Assembly: GCA_900551745.1 (NCBI GenBank)
Contig: URXA01000002.1
Location: 157,070-221,069 of the forward strand
Length of the DNA stretch: 64,000 nt
Direction: 5' to 3'
Source: an uncultured Phascolarctobacterium sp.
GTDB taxonomy: Bacteria; Bacillota; Negativicutes; Acidaminococcales; Acidaminococcaceae
The stretch's first letter is position 1. Every line of letters begins with the position of its first letter. The notes below the pieces were generated by a model. The model was not told the DNA's origin and did no database searches. It was given only the letters and a program-made list of their open reading frames with translations. Below, one piece after another: positions 26,547-34,516 of this stretch. The translations under genes were made by a program, and so were the position numbers.

Positions 26547-28913
26547 ATGAATATAGTAGAAACTGGAATGAAAATAGATTTGCATATTCATTCAAAAGCA
26601 TCTTCGGCAAAAGATGGAGCAAAAGTTAAAAATAATACGAAAGAAAACCTACCGCTGTTAGTCGGCAAGTTAAATGACAATGAAGTAAATATTTGTGCCA
26701 TCACTGACCATGACGTTTTTTCCTATGAACTTTATAGCGAACTAAAAAAAGCAGAAATAGAAGATAATACTATTAAAAAAGTTTTACCCGGAGTTGAATT
26801 TTCAGTTCAATTTTCTTTGGATAATAGTATAAGCCCAATTCATATAATAGCAATATTTTCTGACTTAGATGATGAAAAAGTTAAAAAAATAGCTGAAATT
26901 TTAGACATAAATAACCCCTCTACAGGTGGGGCTTATTCAGAAGAAGAATTTTTGTCAATTTTGAGAGAAATAGATATTGATACAATTTTAATTGCACATC
27001 AAAAAAACAGTCTATCTAGTCAAAAACCGAGAAAAAATGATGCAAATTCACTTGGAAATGCAAAGTTTTTAGAATTTGTTTATACGGATTATTTTGAGGC
27101 ATTTGAATTTAAAAACAAAAGAAATGAAATACTAAATAAAGCCTTTTTAACCACATCAAATCTAGAGGAATCTTTACGTTTTATTACAGGAACTGATTGC
27201 CATGATTGGAGCTGTTATCCAGCTGAAGATTTATCCGACAAGATGACTGACTTTCCATATACATATGCAAAATGTTTACCTACATTTAAAGGCCTAGTAA
27301 TGGCAATTACAGACTATTCTCGTTTGAAAACAGTAAATAGCTTTTTTAATGGTTCACAGCAATATGTAAAAAAGATGTCGCTTAAGGTAGAGAATACTAT
27401 TTTTGATGTCCCCCTATCTCAAGGCATCAATGTTATTATCGGTGATAATTCTATAGGTAAATCATTGTTATTACATGCATTGACAAATTTCGAAAAGCCG
27501 GGGGCAATGAAATTACCAGCAAAAACAAAGAGTGGATATATGAAATATATCCAAAAGAACAAACTTGAAATTATGTCAAAAATACCTATTGAAGGAATTT
27601 TTTGTTTTGATATGCAGGGCGAGGTACGTGCTAAGTTTGAAGAAAATAAATTAAATGCGTCTGATTTTCTAAGAGAATATTTTCCTCCTCCATTAAACTC
27701 ACGCGTATATAGAAATGCTGTCGAAAACGAAATAAAGCGCATGATACAATACTTAAAGAAAAAATTTGATATTGAATCTCAAATAAACAAGTTAAATGTG
27801 TTTGAAATTCCAATTATTGAAACAGCGCCTGAAAGTCTTACATATATTCAAAATTTAAGAAAAAGTAAGCAAAAAACAGAAAAGCAAGTAGCTGTATTTT
27901 CTAAAATCAATGAGATAGTTAATGAATTAGAAGAATTACTTAAACTTGATATTGGTAAAAGTGATTCAGAATATATTTTATCAACTATTCAGTTATTTAA
28001 AGTCATGAAAGAGAAATACAACCGAAAGATAAAATGCATAGAAAGTGAAAATGAAAAAGTTGAAAAAGTAGCAAAAGCTATTGCTGGAGTAGCAGAAAAG
28101 CATAAAAAGACTGTTACTGATAACCAAAAAACATATTCCTCTTTTTCGGAGAAAACCGATAATTTGATTGAGCAAATTGTCGATTTATTGAAAAAGAGAA
28201 AAAGACTTAGTGGTTACAAACCTCAATTATTAGAAAAACATATAAGACCAAATAGCAGTAAGATATTTGATTATGAATTCATATCAAAACTTAACATTGA
28301 AAGGATAGACACTGATTATATAAATGCTTTGGTCAATAGTACATTAAAAATAAGGAAAAAAATTGATTGGGATACAATTACAGAACCAGTATTAAAGAAT
28401 TCTTTGCTGAAATATGATGAGTCCATACCTGTTCTTGAGTTCTTTGAATTAAAAATCAAAGAAAGATTAGATAAAGATTTTGAAAATACCAATGCAATTA
28501 TTTTTCAGGGAATGGACAAATATGAAGAAATGTCTTCTGGTCTAGATGCAAAGATATACTTTGACTTGCTCTCTTACGAAGTTACGAGAAGTGGAGTTTA
28601 CATTATTGACCAACCCGAGGACAATATTTCACAGAGTGCTATTAGAAATTATTTACTAAGTAGGTTTAAAACCATGGGAGAAAATAGACAAATAATTATG
28701 GTAACACATAATCCACAGTTCATCGTCAACTTAGATATAGACAATCTGGTTTTCATTTCAAAAAAAGACGGTAAAATTAAGATTCAGTCTGGAGCATTAG
28801 AATACGCTTGTACAGAATATAATGTTCTGGATATTGTAGCACAAAATATTGATGGTGGCTTAGAAACAATACAAAAGAGGTGGAAAAGATATGACAAGGT
28901 TGCTAGCATTTAA
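26547..28913 (+). CDS. PHP-domain/ABC-type ATPase fusion (TrlF-like), candidate defence effector
   Basis: 788 residues. The N-terminal 230 residues are a PHP phosphoesterase domain with its metal ligands intact: H13/H15 in DLHIHS, ITDHD at 52-56, E84 in GVEF, H99, H151 in AHQ, and GTDCHD at 215-220. Next comes an SMC/ABC-like ATPase: Walker A GDNSIGKS at 299-306, a charged probable coiled coil (about 380-560), Walker B YIIDQPEDN at 685-693 and switch histidine VTHNPQ at 719-724. This architecture matches what databases call TrlF family AAA-like ATPases. It suggests ATP-gated nucleic-acid or nucleotide cleavage. GAGAGGAG precedes the ATG. Codon use is much more AT-rich than the flanks, indicating transfer. 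It overlaps the next gene by 23 bases. Confidence 0.85.
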   Translation: MNIVETGMKIDLHIHSKASSAKDGAKVKNNTKENLPLLVGKLNDNEVNICAITDHDVFSYELYSELKKAEIEDNTIKKVLPGVEFSVQFSLDNSISPIHIIAIFSDLDDEKVKKIAEILDINNPSTGGAYSEEEFLSILREIDIDTILIAHQKNSLSSQKPRKNDANSLGNAKFLEFVYTDYFEAFEFKNKRNEILNKAFLTTSNLEESLRFITGTDCHDWSCYPAEDLSDKMTDFPYTYAKCLPTFKGLVMAITDYSRLKTVNSFFNGSQQYVKKMSLKVENTIFDVPLSQGINVIIGDNSIGKSLLLHALTNFEKPGAMKLPAKTKSGYMKYIQKNKLEIMSKIPIEGIFCFDMQGEVRAKFEENKLNASDFLREYFPPPLNSRVYRNAVENEIKRMIQYLKKKFDIESQINKLNVFEIPIIETAPESLTYIQNLRKSKQKTEKQVAVFSKINEIVNELEELLKLDIGKSDSEYILSTIQLFKVMKEKYNRKIKCIESENEKVEKVAKAIAGVAEKHKKTVTDNQKTYSSFSEKTDNLIEQIVDLLKKRKRLSGYKPQLLEKHIRPNSSKIFDYEFISKLNIERIDTDYINALVNSTLKIRKKIDWDTITEPVLKNSLLKYDESIPVLEFFELKIKERLDKDFENTNAIIFQGMDKYEEMSSGLDAKIYFDLLSYEVTRSGVYIIDQPEDNISQSAIRNYLLSRFKTMGENRQIIMVTHNPQFIVNLDIDNLVFISKKDGKIKIQSGALEYACTEYNVLDIVAQNIDGGLETIQKRWKRYDKVASI

Positions 28914-29562
28914 TTATATTGATAACGAATATTTGATTCAAGAAAATAATGAGACTATTTTTCAAATTAACGCTGATGATTTAAGGTTTGATTCTTTAAA
29001 ATTTTATCAAGGCCTTTATCAAAGACACAATGGTTCCACAAAAATCGTATTAGAAAATCAAATTACAAATGATCCCCTTAAAAAGGGAAATTATATTTTT
29101 CAATGGCTAAATAAACTTATTGAAAATATTTATATAGAATTTCATGGTGTAAGAGATGATTTTCCAGGAGACACTGAGCAAGTTCCACAAGGGAAAATAA
29201 TTCCGCTATATGAGTTGGCGGCATGTGCAGGTAATGGTTTTTATATAGATGGAGATGTTTCATCAGAAGATCATGAATCGGATAATTCGAATGCCGATTT
29301 TGCTATAAGAATTTCTGGAAAGAGTATGGAACCAACCATACCAGATGGTAGTATTGCCTTAATAGAAGATGTTGAAGTTTTAGCTCACGAAGATATTGGA
29401 ATTTTTGTTTTGGATGGCGAAGTGATGTGTAAACGTTATTTGATAATAGATGGATATACATACTTAGCTCCTGACAATGACTCTGATGAATTCAAAACTA
29501 TAAGAATCGGCGAAAATAATAGATGCGATATTCAAGGTAAAGTTTTAGGAATTGAAAATTAA
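28891..29562 (+). CDS. S24 family peptidase (LexA/UmuD-type) without a recognisable HTH
   Basis: 223 residues. Residues about 105-220 form an S24 domain: ISGKSMEPTIPDG supplies nucleophile S145, and GEVMCKRY supplies general base K181, 36 residues later (37 in LexA). ELAACAGNGF contains an Ala113-Gly114 pair placed like the LexA self-cleavage bond. The N-terminal 100 residues (FNYIDNEYLIQENN, IFQWLNKLIENIY) show no helix-turn-helix. The overlap with the ATPase gene and its own GAGGTGG ribosome site imply coordinated synthesis. I infer a self-cleaving regulator or sensor of DNA damage for the ATPase; the S24 assignment is firm, the role is not. Confidence 0.85.
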   Translation: MTRLLAFNYIDNEYLIQENNETIFQINADDLRFDSLKFYQGLYQRHNGSTKIVLENQITNDPLKKGNYIFQWLNKLIENIYIEFHGVRDDFPGDTEQVPQGKIIPLYELAACAGNGFYIDGDVSSEDHESDNSNADFAIRISGKSMEPTIPDGSIALIEDVEVLAHEDIGIFVLDGEVMCKRYLIIDGYTYLAPDNDSDEFKTIRIGENNRCDIQGKVLGIEN

Positions 29563-29980
29563 ATTATAAAGACGCGGCTAATGAAAAGGAAAACCTATAT
29601 CTGATTTTGTTTTTTTACTTTCATGTAAAGGTTGGCAAAATAAGATTCTTAAAACCTTATAGATATAAGTTGCCGATACTTTTTCGATTATTGGAGAAAA
29701 AATGAATTGAGAGCAATAAAATTATGGCGATTGCTGGAACGAATGGGAACACGTAATTAGTCTGTAATTTCGACTTGTACTTATTTAATTCGATAAAGAA
29801 AACCGTCGAAATTTGTCGCATAGGTATGGCAGAGATAATAGCAGGAATATAATAAAATTACTAAGTTTTAATATATCATTACCTATTACTAAATAATATA
29901 TTAATTGTAATACGGCTTTATCATATTTATTCATTTCTATGTTATAATACCTTTAACTAACCACAAACGAGGTGAACTTT
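29563..29980. other. AT-rich gene-free right flank of the island
   Basis: 418 bases with stops in all frames. No gene, repeat of the left flank or clear terminator was recognised. The end (29940-29948) carries an extended -10 promoter, TGTTATAAT, for the small gene at 29981. GC content returns to normal at about 29960, marking the right edge. Confidence 0.6.
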
Positions 29981-30181
29981 ATGGAAAAATTCATTCCATT
30001 CGCCAAGCTGTCGAAAAAATCACAGCAGGCGATCAACAAAAGCCGTCGCAAAAACTGGGGCAACATTGACCCGGTAACCAAACGCCCCGCAAATGCCAAA
30101 GCGTACAACCGCAAAAAAGCTCGGGCCTGGAAAGATACTTTTCCAACGTCTGAGCTTTTTTATTATCTTGTTAAGTTTTAA
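29981..30181 (+). CDS. Small basic protein of unknown function
   Basis: 66 residues, start at ATG 29981 with GAGGTG five bases upstream. Strongly basic (KSRRKNWGNIDPVTKRP, AYNRKKARAW), possibly nucleic-acid-binding. Its GC content matches the core genome, not the adjacent island. The last 20 codons run through a terminator hairpin at 30113-30161, so the C-terminus is shaped by RNA structure, or the gene is read only in a fraction of transcripts. I do not recognise the family. Confidence 0.6.
   Translation: MEKFIPFAKLSKKSQQAINKSRRKNWGNIDPVTKRPANAKAYNRKKARAWKDTFPTSELFYYLVKF
30113..30164 (+). terminator. Terminator hairpin inside the 3' end of the small basic gene
   Basis: Outer arms AAAAAAGCTC and GAGCTTTTTT, inner arms TGGAAAG and CTTTTCCA, then TTTATTATCTT. 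It lies entirely before the stop codon at 30179-30181. Confidence 0.7.
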
Positions 30182-30214
30182 AACAAAATTTATTTATATT
30201 GTTGACTAAAAAAG

Positions 30215-30242
30215 TTGCATCCTTTCAAAGTCGTAGTATAAT
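30215..30242 (+). promoter_or_regulatory. Promoter of the DUF2939-like gene
   Basis: TTGCAT (30215-30220), 16-base spacer, TATAAT (30237-30242); GAGGGG lies just before the ATG at 30284. Confidence 0.65.
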
Positions 30243-30283
30243 AGGCATTATAATAAATTTAAAGTTTTTGAGGGGATGCACTT

Positions 30284-31339
30284 ATGCAAACAAAAAAATT
30301 AAGATACCTGCTGCTGTTTGCCGTTATCGCAATAGCCGCCGCAGTGGTCTGGTACTTTGCCTACTGGGTCAAAACGCCACAGTATTCGCTGGGCCTTATT
30401 GGCAGCGCGGTACAAAAGCACGATTTTGCGGCTTTTGAAAAGCACGTCGATATGGAAACACTTTACAGCAGCGCTTATGACGATGTCGTTGTTGCCTCTT
30501 TTGGCAACGAACGCCTGTCAAGCCCGATTCTGGCTGCGTTAGTACAGAATATCAAAGGTGTTGCCGTCCCGATCCTGATCGACCAGACCAGACAATACGT
30601 CAACGGCGGTAATATGGAAGAAGCAGATCCCAGTGATGCCGACTCGCCGATGCTGCAAAACAACGGTACTGATATCGTCAATAATCTGAAAAACAAGACA
30701 GGCGTCAATTCTATGCAGTATCAGGGTGTGGAAAAGATTCAGAAAAATGGCAGCATCGCTGTCGTAACCATCAAAGTTTTTGACAGCGAATTAGGCAAGC
30801 ATTTTTTAGTAGAGCTTGCTATGCAGCAGCTTACTGACGATACCTGGCAGATAACCAAGATCAACAATCTGAAAACTTTGATCAATGAACGTGATCAGGC
30901 CTTACAAAACAAACTGGCTGAGCTTAACGCTCCTGTGCAAAAGCAGATCGACGACGCTGTTGCCGTTGCTCCGCAAAAAATCTTTATAACTTCGGCTCCT
31001 TATTCCGGCGTTATCCGCCTGTTAGAAGCCGATATTCAGCTGACTAACAACGCAGTGAAGGAGTTGCAGTATTTTACCGGAGTTCTGGAGCTTTACAACG
31101 CTGATAATGAATTATTTTACAGTGGCAATTTTGCCAGCAGCAAAGACCTGGCCGCCAAGCAAGCAGCAGTTTATAAATTCAACTGGGAACTGAACCCCTT
31201 TCTGACTGATGATGCCAAGGTTATGAACAGTGATTTCAGCAAAGTGACCTGGAAGGCTTCTCTAAGCAGTCTGGCCTTTGCCGACGGCTCTACAATCGAG
31301 CTTTTAACGCAGCTGCCTGTTAAAACAGCAACTAAATAA
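30284..31339 (+). CDS. Membrane-anchored DUF2939-like protein
   Basis: 351 residues. An N-terminal membrane helix (about 8-28, LLLFAVIAIAAAVVWYFAYWV) precedes a block with TPQYSLGLIGSAVQKHDFAAFEKHVDMETL, the pattern of DUF2939 (Y..P..TL..L..A....D.......VD). The remaining 200 residues have a helical middle and a beta-rich C-terminus (PYSGVIRLLEADIQL). Function unknown; it probably sits on the outer face of the membrane. Monocistronic, with its own promoter and terminator. Confidence 0.7.
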   Translation: MQTKKLRYLLLFAVIAIAAAVVWYFAYWVKTPQYSLGLIGSAVQKHDFAAFEKHVDMETLYSSAYDDVVVASFGNERLSSPILAALVQNIKGVAVPILIDQTRQYVNGGNMEEADPSDADSPMLQNNGTDIVNNLKNKTGVNSMQYQGVEKIQKNGSIAVVTIKVFDSELGKHFLVELAMQQLTDDTWQITKINNLKTLINERDQALQNKLAELNAPVQKQIDDAVAVAPQKIFITSAPYSGVIRLLEADIQLTNNAVKELQYFTGVLELYNADNELFYSGNFASSKDLAAKQAAVYKFNWELNPFLTDDAKVMNSDFSKVTWKASLSSLAFADGSTIELLTQLPVKTATK

Positions 31340-31347
31340 AAACCTGA

Positions 31348-31386
31348 AAGCCGTAACGCCGATCCAACAGCGTTACGGCTTTTTTA
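31348..31386. terminator. Bidirectional terminator between convergent genes
   Basis: Perfect 12-bp stem AAGCCGTAACGC/GCGTTACGGCTT, followed by TTTTTTATT on the plus strand and a weaker T-tract on the minus strand. It sits between the DUF2939-like gene and the amidase-like gene, which converge. Confidence 0.9.
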
Positions 31387-31911
31387 TTACCACTGACAGC
31401 AGGCTTTCGCTTTGCTGCGAATCAAAGCACCGCCATCTTGCAAAGTTCCGTCGGCAGTTGCCAGCTTCCACAGATCCCATCTTTCAAAGGTCGTTGCCGG
31501 CCCATAATCATCAAGGTCAGCCGCTTCTGCATGGGTCATAACATAATTATCGTCGATCGGTAAATCCAGTCCCCGGCACAAAACAGCTACTACCCGCTCC
31601 AAGGTTTCTAACTGCTGCCGTGTAGGCGGCACGCTGCCAAAGTCCACACTGCCATCGGCATAAGCCACCGCATCGACGCAGCAGCAGATGCTTACCGCAA
31701 CTGCGCCGCTGTTACGATGCCAGGTATGCTCTTTATATTCTGTCAGTTTCCCGCAGCTGCTCCACACTGTACCGTCACCTGTGATATTCAGGTGATAGTC
31801 GTCATAAGTATTGTTATAATGCCCCGCCGTCCAGTGCAAATAAATCTTTCTGATCTCACCTTTGGCGTTTTCAGCCAGCGCCGCCAATTCCTGCAATGTT
31901 ATTTCACGCAT
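31387..31911 (-). CDS. Peptidoglycan recognition/amidase-like protein
   Basis: 174 residues with an N-acetylmuramoyl-L-alanine amidase (type 2/PGRP) appearance: strand and zinc histidine in IYLHWTAGHYNN, DDYHLNITGDGTVWSS, HTWHRNSGAVAVSICC, and VMTHAEAADLDDYG near the end. It has no signal peptide, as in phage endolysins that depend on a holin. Last gene of the 36112-31387 cassette, 16 bases after the MBL-fold gene. Could cut peptidoglycan or only bind it. Confidence 0.78.
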   Translation of the reverse strand: MREITLQELAALAENAKGEIRKIYLHWTAGHYNNTYDDYHLNITGDGTVWSSCGKLTEYKEHTWHRNSGAVAVSICCCVDAVAYADGSVDFGSVPPTRQQLETLERVVAVLCRGLDLPIDDNYVMTHAEAADLDDYGPATTFERWDLWKLATADGTLQDGGALIRSKAKACCQW

Positions 31912-31927
31912 TTTCTATCCCTCCGTC

Positions 31928-32926
31928 TCAGGCTGCCTGTGCCTGCTGCTCATCATAAAACTTCTCAACAGTTATATCACAGGTTTTGCCATTGCTTTTT
32001 ATAATAATATCGCCGCATAAAGCTGTATTGAAAACATCGGCCTGTAAATTGTACAGTCTTTGTACCACCTCCGGGCTGGGATGCTTATATTTATTACCTT
32101 CGCCGCTGCTGATGACCGCTATCTTCGGTTTGACAGCAGCTAAAAATTCATTGATCGATGATGTTTTACTGCCGTGATGCGCCACCTTTAAAACCTGCGC
32201 CTGTAGTGCCGCAGTGTCAGTTTGCAGCAGATCACGTTCTACTTCGGCCTGAATATCCCCGGTCAGCAGCATTGCAAAATCTTTATACTCCAACCGCAGT
32301 ACCAGACTGTTGTTATTGGTGTCAGAAGGAGTCCCCTTATACAGCGTCTGCGGACTCAGGACCTTCAGCTTCACCATTTCATTGACCGGAACTTCCTGAC
32401 CGCCGCGCAGTACTTCAAAAGGAATCTGTTCCTTTTCTATCTGCAAACGAAAGTCGTTATACATTTTAGTTTTATAGTTCTGACCGCTGTCATAAACCTG
32501 TTTTACCGGGAACCTGTTCAGCACCGCTTTCATCCCGCCGATATGGTCGGCATGCGGATGTGTAGCGATCAGCATATCGATCTGCTCGACATGATTTTCT
32601 TCCAGCTTAGTCAGCAGCCTGGCAGCTTCGCTGCGGTCGCCGCTGTCGATCAGGATATTTTTCCCCTGCATTTGTACCAGGATACTGTCTCCCTGTCCAA
32701 TATCCAAAGCTGTAACGGCAAGGATATCGTCAGCAGTTTTCACAGCTTCCTGTGTTTTTGCCTCCGCTTTTGGCGGCATTTCTTCGGGCACTGCAGTATC
32801 CATTGCCTGCAACTGCTCCAGCAAAACCGGCACATAACTTTTTATCAGCTCGCTGTCTTTAGTAACAACGCCGGCGGCAAGCACCAGCGCAGCCAAAAGT
32901 ATCGCTAAAAATGAAGTCTTCTTCAT
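31928..32926 (-). CDS. Exported MBL-fold hydrolase, ComEC C-domain-like
   Basis: 332 residues. Signal peptide or anchor at 1-22, a Glu/Ala/Lys-rich linker to about 65, then a metallo-beta-lactamase fold: DIGQGDS, THPHADHIGG, LLTGDI, VAHHGSKTSS and KHPSPEV. This is the same domain as the C-terminus of ComEC at 16121-18496 but free-standing and secreted. Such proteins are usually annotated as ComEC/Rec2-like or late competence proteins and may be nucleases or phosphodiesterases. It lies between the patatin and amidase genes and is spaced by 12 and 16 bases. Confidence 0.85.
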   Translation of the reverse strand: MKKTSFLAILLAALVLAAGVVTKDSELIKSYVPVLLEQLQAMDTAVPEEMPPKAEAKTQEAVKTADDILAVTALDIGQGDSILVQMQGKNILIDSGDRSEAARLLTKLEENHVEQIDMLIATHPHADHIGGMKAVLNRFPVKQVYDSGQNYKTKMYNDFRLQIEKEQIPFEVLRGGQEVPVNEMVKLKVLSPQTLYKGTPSDTNNNSLVLRLEYKDFAMLLTGDIQAEVERDLLQTDTAALQAQVLKVAHHGSKTSSINEFLAAVKPKIAVISSGEGNKYKHPSPEVVQRLYNLQADVFNTALCGDIIIKSNGKTCDITVEKFYDEQQAQAA

Positions 32927-32938
32927 ATGTTCCGCTCC

Positions 32939-34177
32939 TTAATTTAAATGCAGATCGTGATGCAGCGGCTTAAAAACACTCATTTTACCGCCGCGCTCCA
33001 GCACTGCTGTTGCAAAACCTGCGTCATAATCCGGCAGCTCCGGCATTTTGCTTTGCTGCAGCTGTTCATTGCCAGGCAGCAGCAATCTTAAAGCATAATC
33101 TATTTTTACCGCTCCCAGCCACATCAGATACTCTATCTCGACATCGTGGAAGCCGTCCATATCGGTCCTTAGTGCAGCACACAGCTGTTCCACCTGCAAT
33201 AGCTGTTCCATATTCATTCCTCTGGTTCCACGCTCGCGCCAATATTCTATGATCCTGCCTATCCCACGACCTAAAATAAGCTGCTGATGCTGTTTAACCT
33301 CAAAAAGCAGACGGCGGCGCAGATACACGACCTGATCCAGCCCTACTGCCAAAGTGCGGTTGGCAAGCTCCAACTTACTCATGTGTGAATTATCCCACAA
33401 AGGTTGGCTTGCGCCGGATGCATCCAGCATCAGTAATGGAACAGGCGATTTCAACATACTTTCGCTGCCCAGATTATCATAAACGCCGCCATCAGTCAGA
33501 TAGAGCTTGGCCGGATTTTCCGGTTTCTGCGTTCCCGTACCGTAAAGATCCCTGAATTCTCTTGCCTCTACATCCAGCTCCAAAGGTGCGAAGCCTACCG
33601 GATATGCAGCCGAAGCCGCAACGGCAAAAGCAATGGAGATATCGTCGATATCACTGCTGCGCCCCAGCAGATAACCGTAAATATCACTACTTTTAAACCT
33701 GAATCTTTTTAAGGTATTGATACATGTAGCATTGCAGCTCCATTCTGTCGCTGCCTCTGCCTGCTTCATTTTTCTGCCTTCAAACAGTTCTTCGTCCAAC
33801 ACCTGTGGAAAAGCTTTACTCATCTTCGGCCTTAAAGCAGCCGCCAGAGCCAACTGCTGCAGCTTGGGCAGATATGGCAGCAGATAAGCGAGCCAGGATG
33901 CTTTTGTCATGATACGCCTGCGGAAATTGCACTGCCCCAGATTGATCAGTTTCGTTGTCACCCGCCTGTCAAAATCAAGCAAACTGCTGAAATCACCTTC
34001 TGCCAAAGCGCTGATGACAGCACCTGCAGCAATACTGCCGCCGGACACAGAGGTTATTTCGCTGACATGCTTTTCAAATCCCAGCTCTACTAATCTGCGG
34101 TAAGCCCCCAGACAGTAAAACGTAGCTCTGAAACCGCCGCCGCTGAACCCCAGATTGATCTTATTATCTATTTCCAC
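32939..34177 (-). CDS. Patatin-like phospholipase
   Basis: 412 residues from a GTG start at 34177, eight bases after GGAGG; an ATG between them is out of frame. Motifs: glycine-rich oxyanion loop LGFSGGGFRATFY at about 8-20, nucleophile elbow TSVSGGSIAAG and catalytic-dyad region YLTDGGVYDN. No signal peptide is visible, so the enzyme is probably cytoplasmic or acts after lysis. Patatins hydrolyse acyl chains of membrane lipids and are used as effectors in several defence systems. A terminator-like hairpin stands right before its ribosome site. Confidence 0.88.
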   Translation of the reverse strand: MEIDNKINLGFSGGGFRATFYCLGAYRRLVELGFEKHVSEITSVSGGSIAAGAVISALAEGDFSSLLDFDRRVTTKLINLGQCNFRRRIMTKASWLAYLLPYLPKLQQLALAAALRPKMSKAFPQVLDEELFEGRKMKQAEAATEWSCNATCINTLKRFRFKSSDIYGYLLGRSSDIDDISIAFAVAASAAYPVGFAPLELDVEAREFRDLYGTGTQKPENPAKLYLTDGGVYDNLGSESMLKSPVPLLMLDASGASQPLWDNSHMSKLELANRTLAVGLDQVVYLRRRLLFEVKQHQQLILGRGIGRIIEYWRERGTRGMNMEQLLQVEQLCAALRTDMDGFHDVEIEYLMWLGAVKIDYALRLLLPGNEQLQQSKMPELPDYDAGFATAVLERGGKMSVFKPLHHDLHLN

Positions 34178-34195
34178 TTCATTTTCCCTCCTTTG

Positions 34196-34224
34196 AAAAA
34201 AGCCGCCCATAACAGGCGGCTTTC
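34196..34224 (-). terminator. Hairpin just before the patatin ribosome-binding site
   Basis: AAAGCCGCC and GGCGGCTTT with a seven-base loop; on the minus strand a TTTTTT run follows, then AAAGGAGG. It would end or attenuate transcripts between the small gene and the patatin gene; no separate promoter fits in between. Confidence 0.75.
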
Positions 34225-34494
34225 TTAATCTTCCAGCCATACCGGCCTTCTGGCAAAACCAACATGATAAACTATGTACTGCATCACCACCTGATGCTCA
34301 CCGATATTCAGCAAATAGAAATTCTTCTCCTGTCCGATGATCCGTCCGCGCGGAGAATCTGACAGACAGCGGTTCAGCAGCTGACGCTGCTTTTCAATGT
34401 CTTCCTCATTTACTGTTTTTTCTGGATCGGTATTGCCGATAACAACACGTTTTACATAGCCCACCGCACTTACATCAAATGGTTTCGTCATCAT
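34225..34494 (-). CDS. Small hypothetical protein in the DUF2589 cassette
   Basis: 89 residues, no membrane segment or motif recognised. Contains VKRVVIGNTDPEKTVNEED and a C-terminal QYIVYHVGFARRPVWLED. Two adjacent ATGs are possible, with GGCAGG upstream. It lies 22 bases after the DUF2589 gene and is followed by a hairpin, so it belongs to the same transcript. Confidence 0.55.
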   Translation of the reverse strand: MMTKPFDVSAVGYVKRVVIGNTDPEKTVNEEDIEKQRQLLNRCLSDSPRGRIIGQEKNFYLLNIGEHQVVMQYIVYHVGFARRPVWLED

Positions 34495-34516
34495 AGTTAC
34501 CTGCCTTTACACCTCA

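Noticed and set aside
28891..29562. S24 gene as a classical LexA or phage CI repressor
   Set aside because: No helix-turn-helix in the first 100 residues and no Firmicute SOS box seen upstream.
26230..29960. Direct repeats (att sites) flanking the AT-rich island
   Set aside because: No duplicated sequence of convincing length was found between the two flanks by eye, and no integrase or tRNA gene is present.
30199..30438. 79-codon plus-strand frame overlapping the DUF2939-like gene
   Set aside because: Overlaps the promoter and the start of the better gene at 30284 in another frame.
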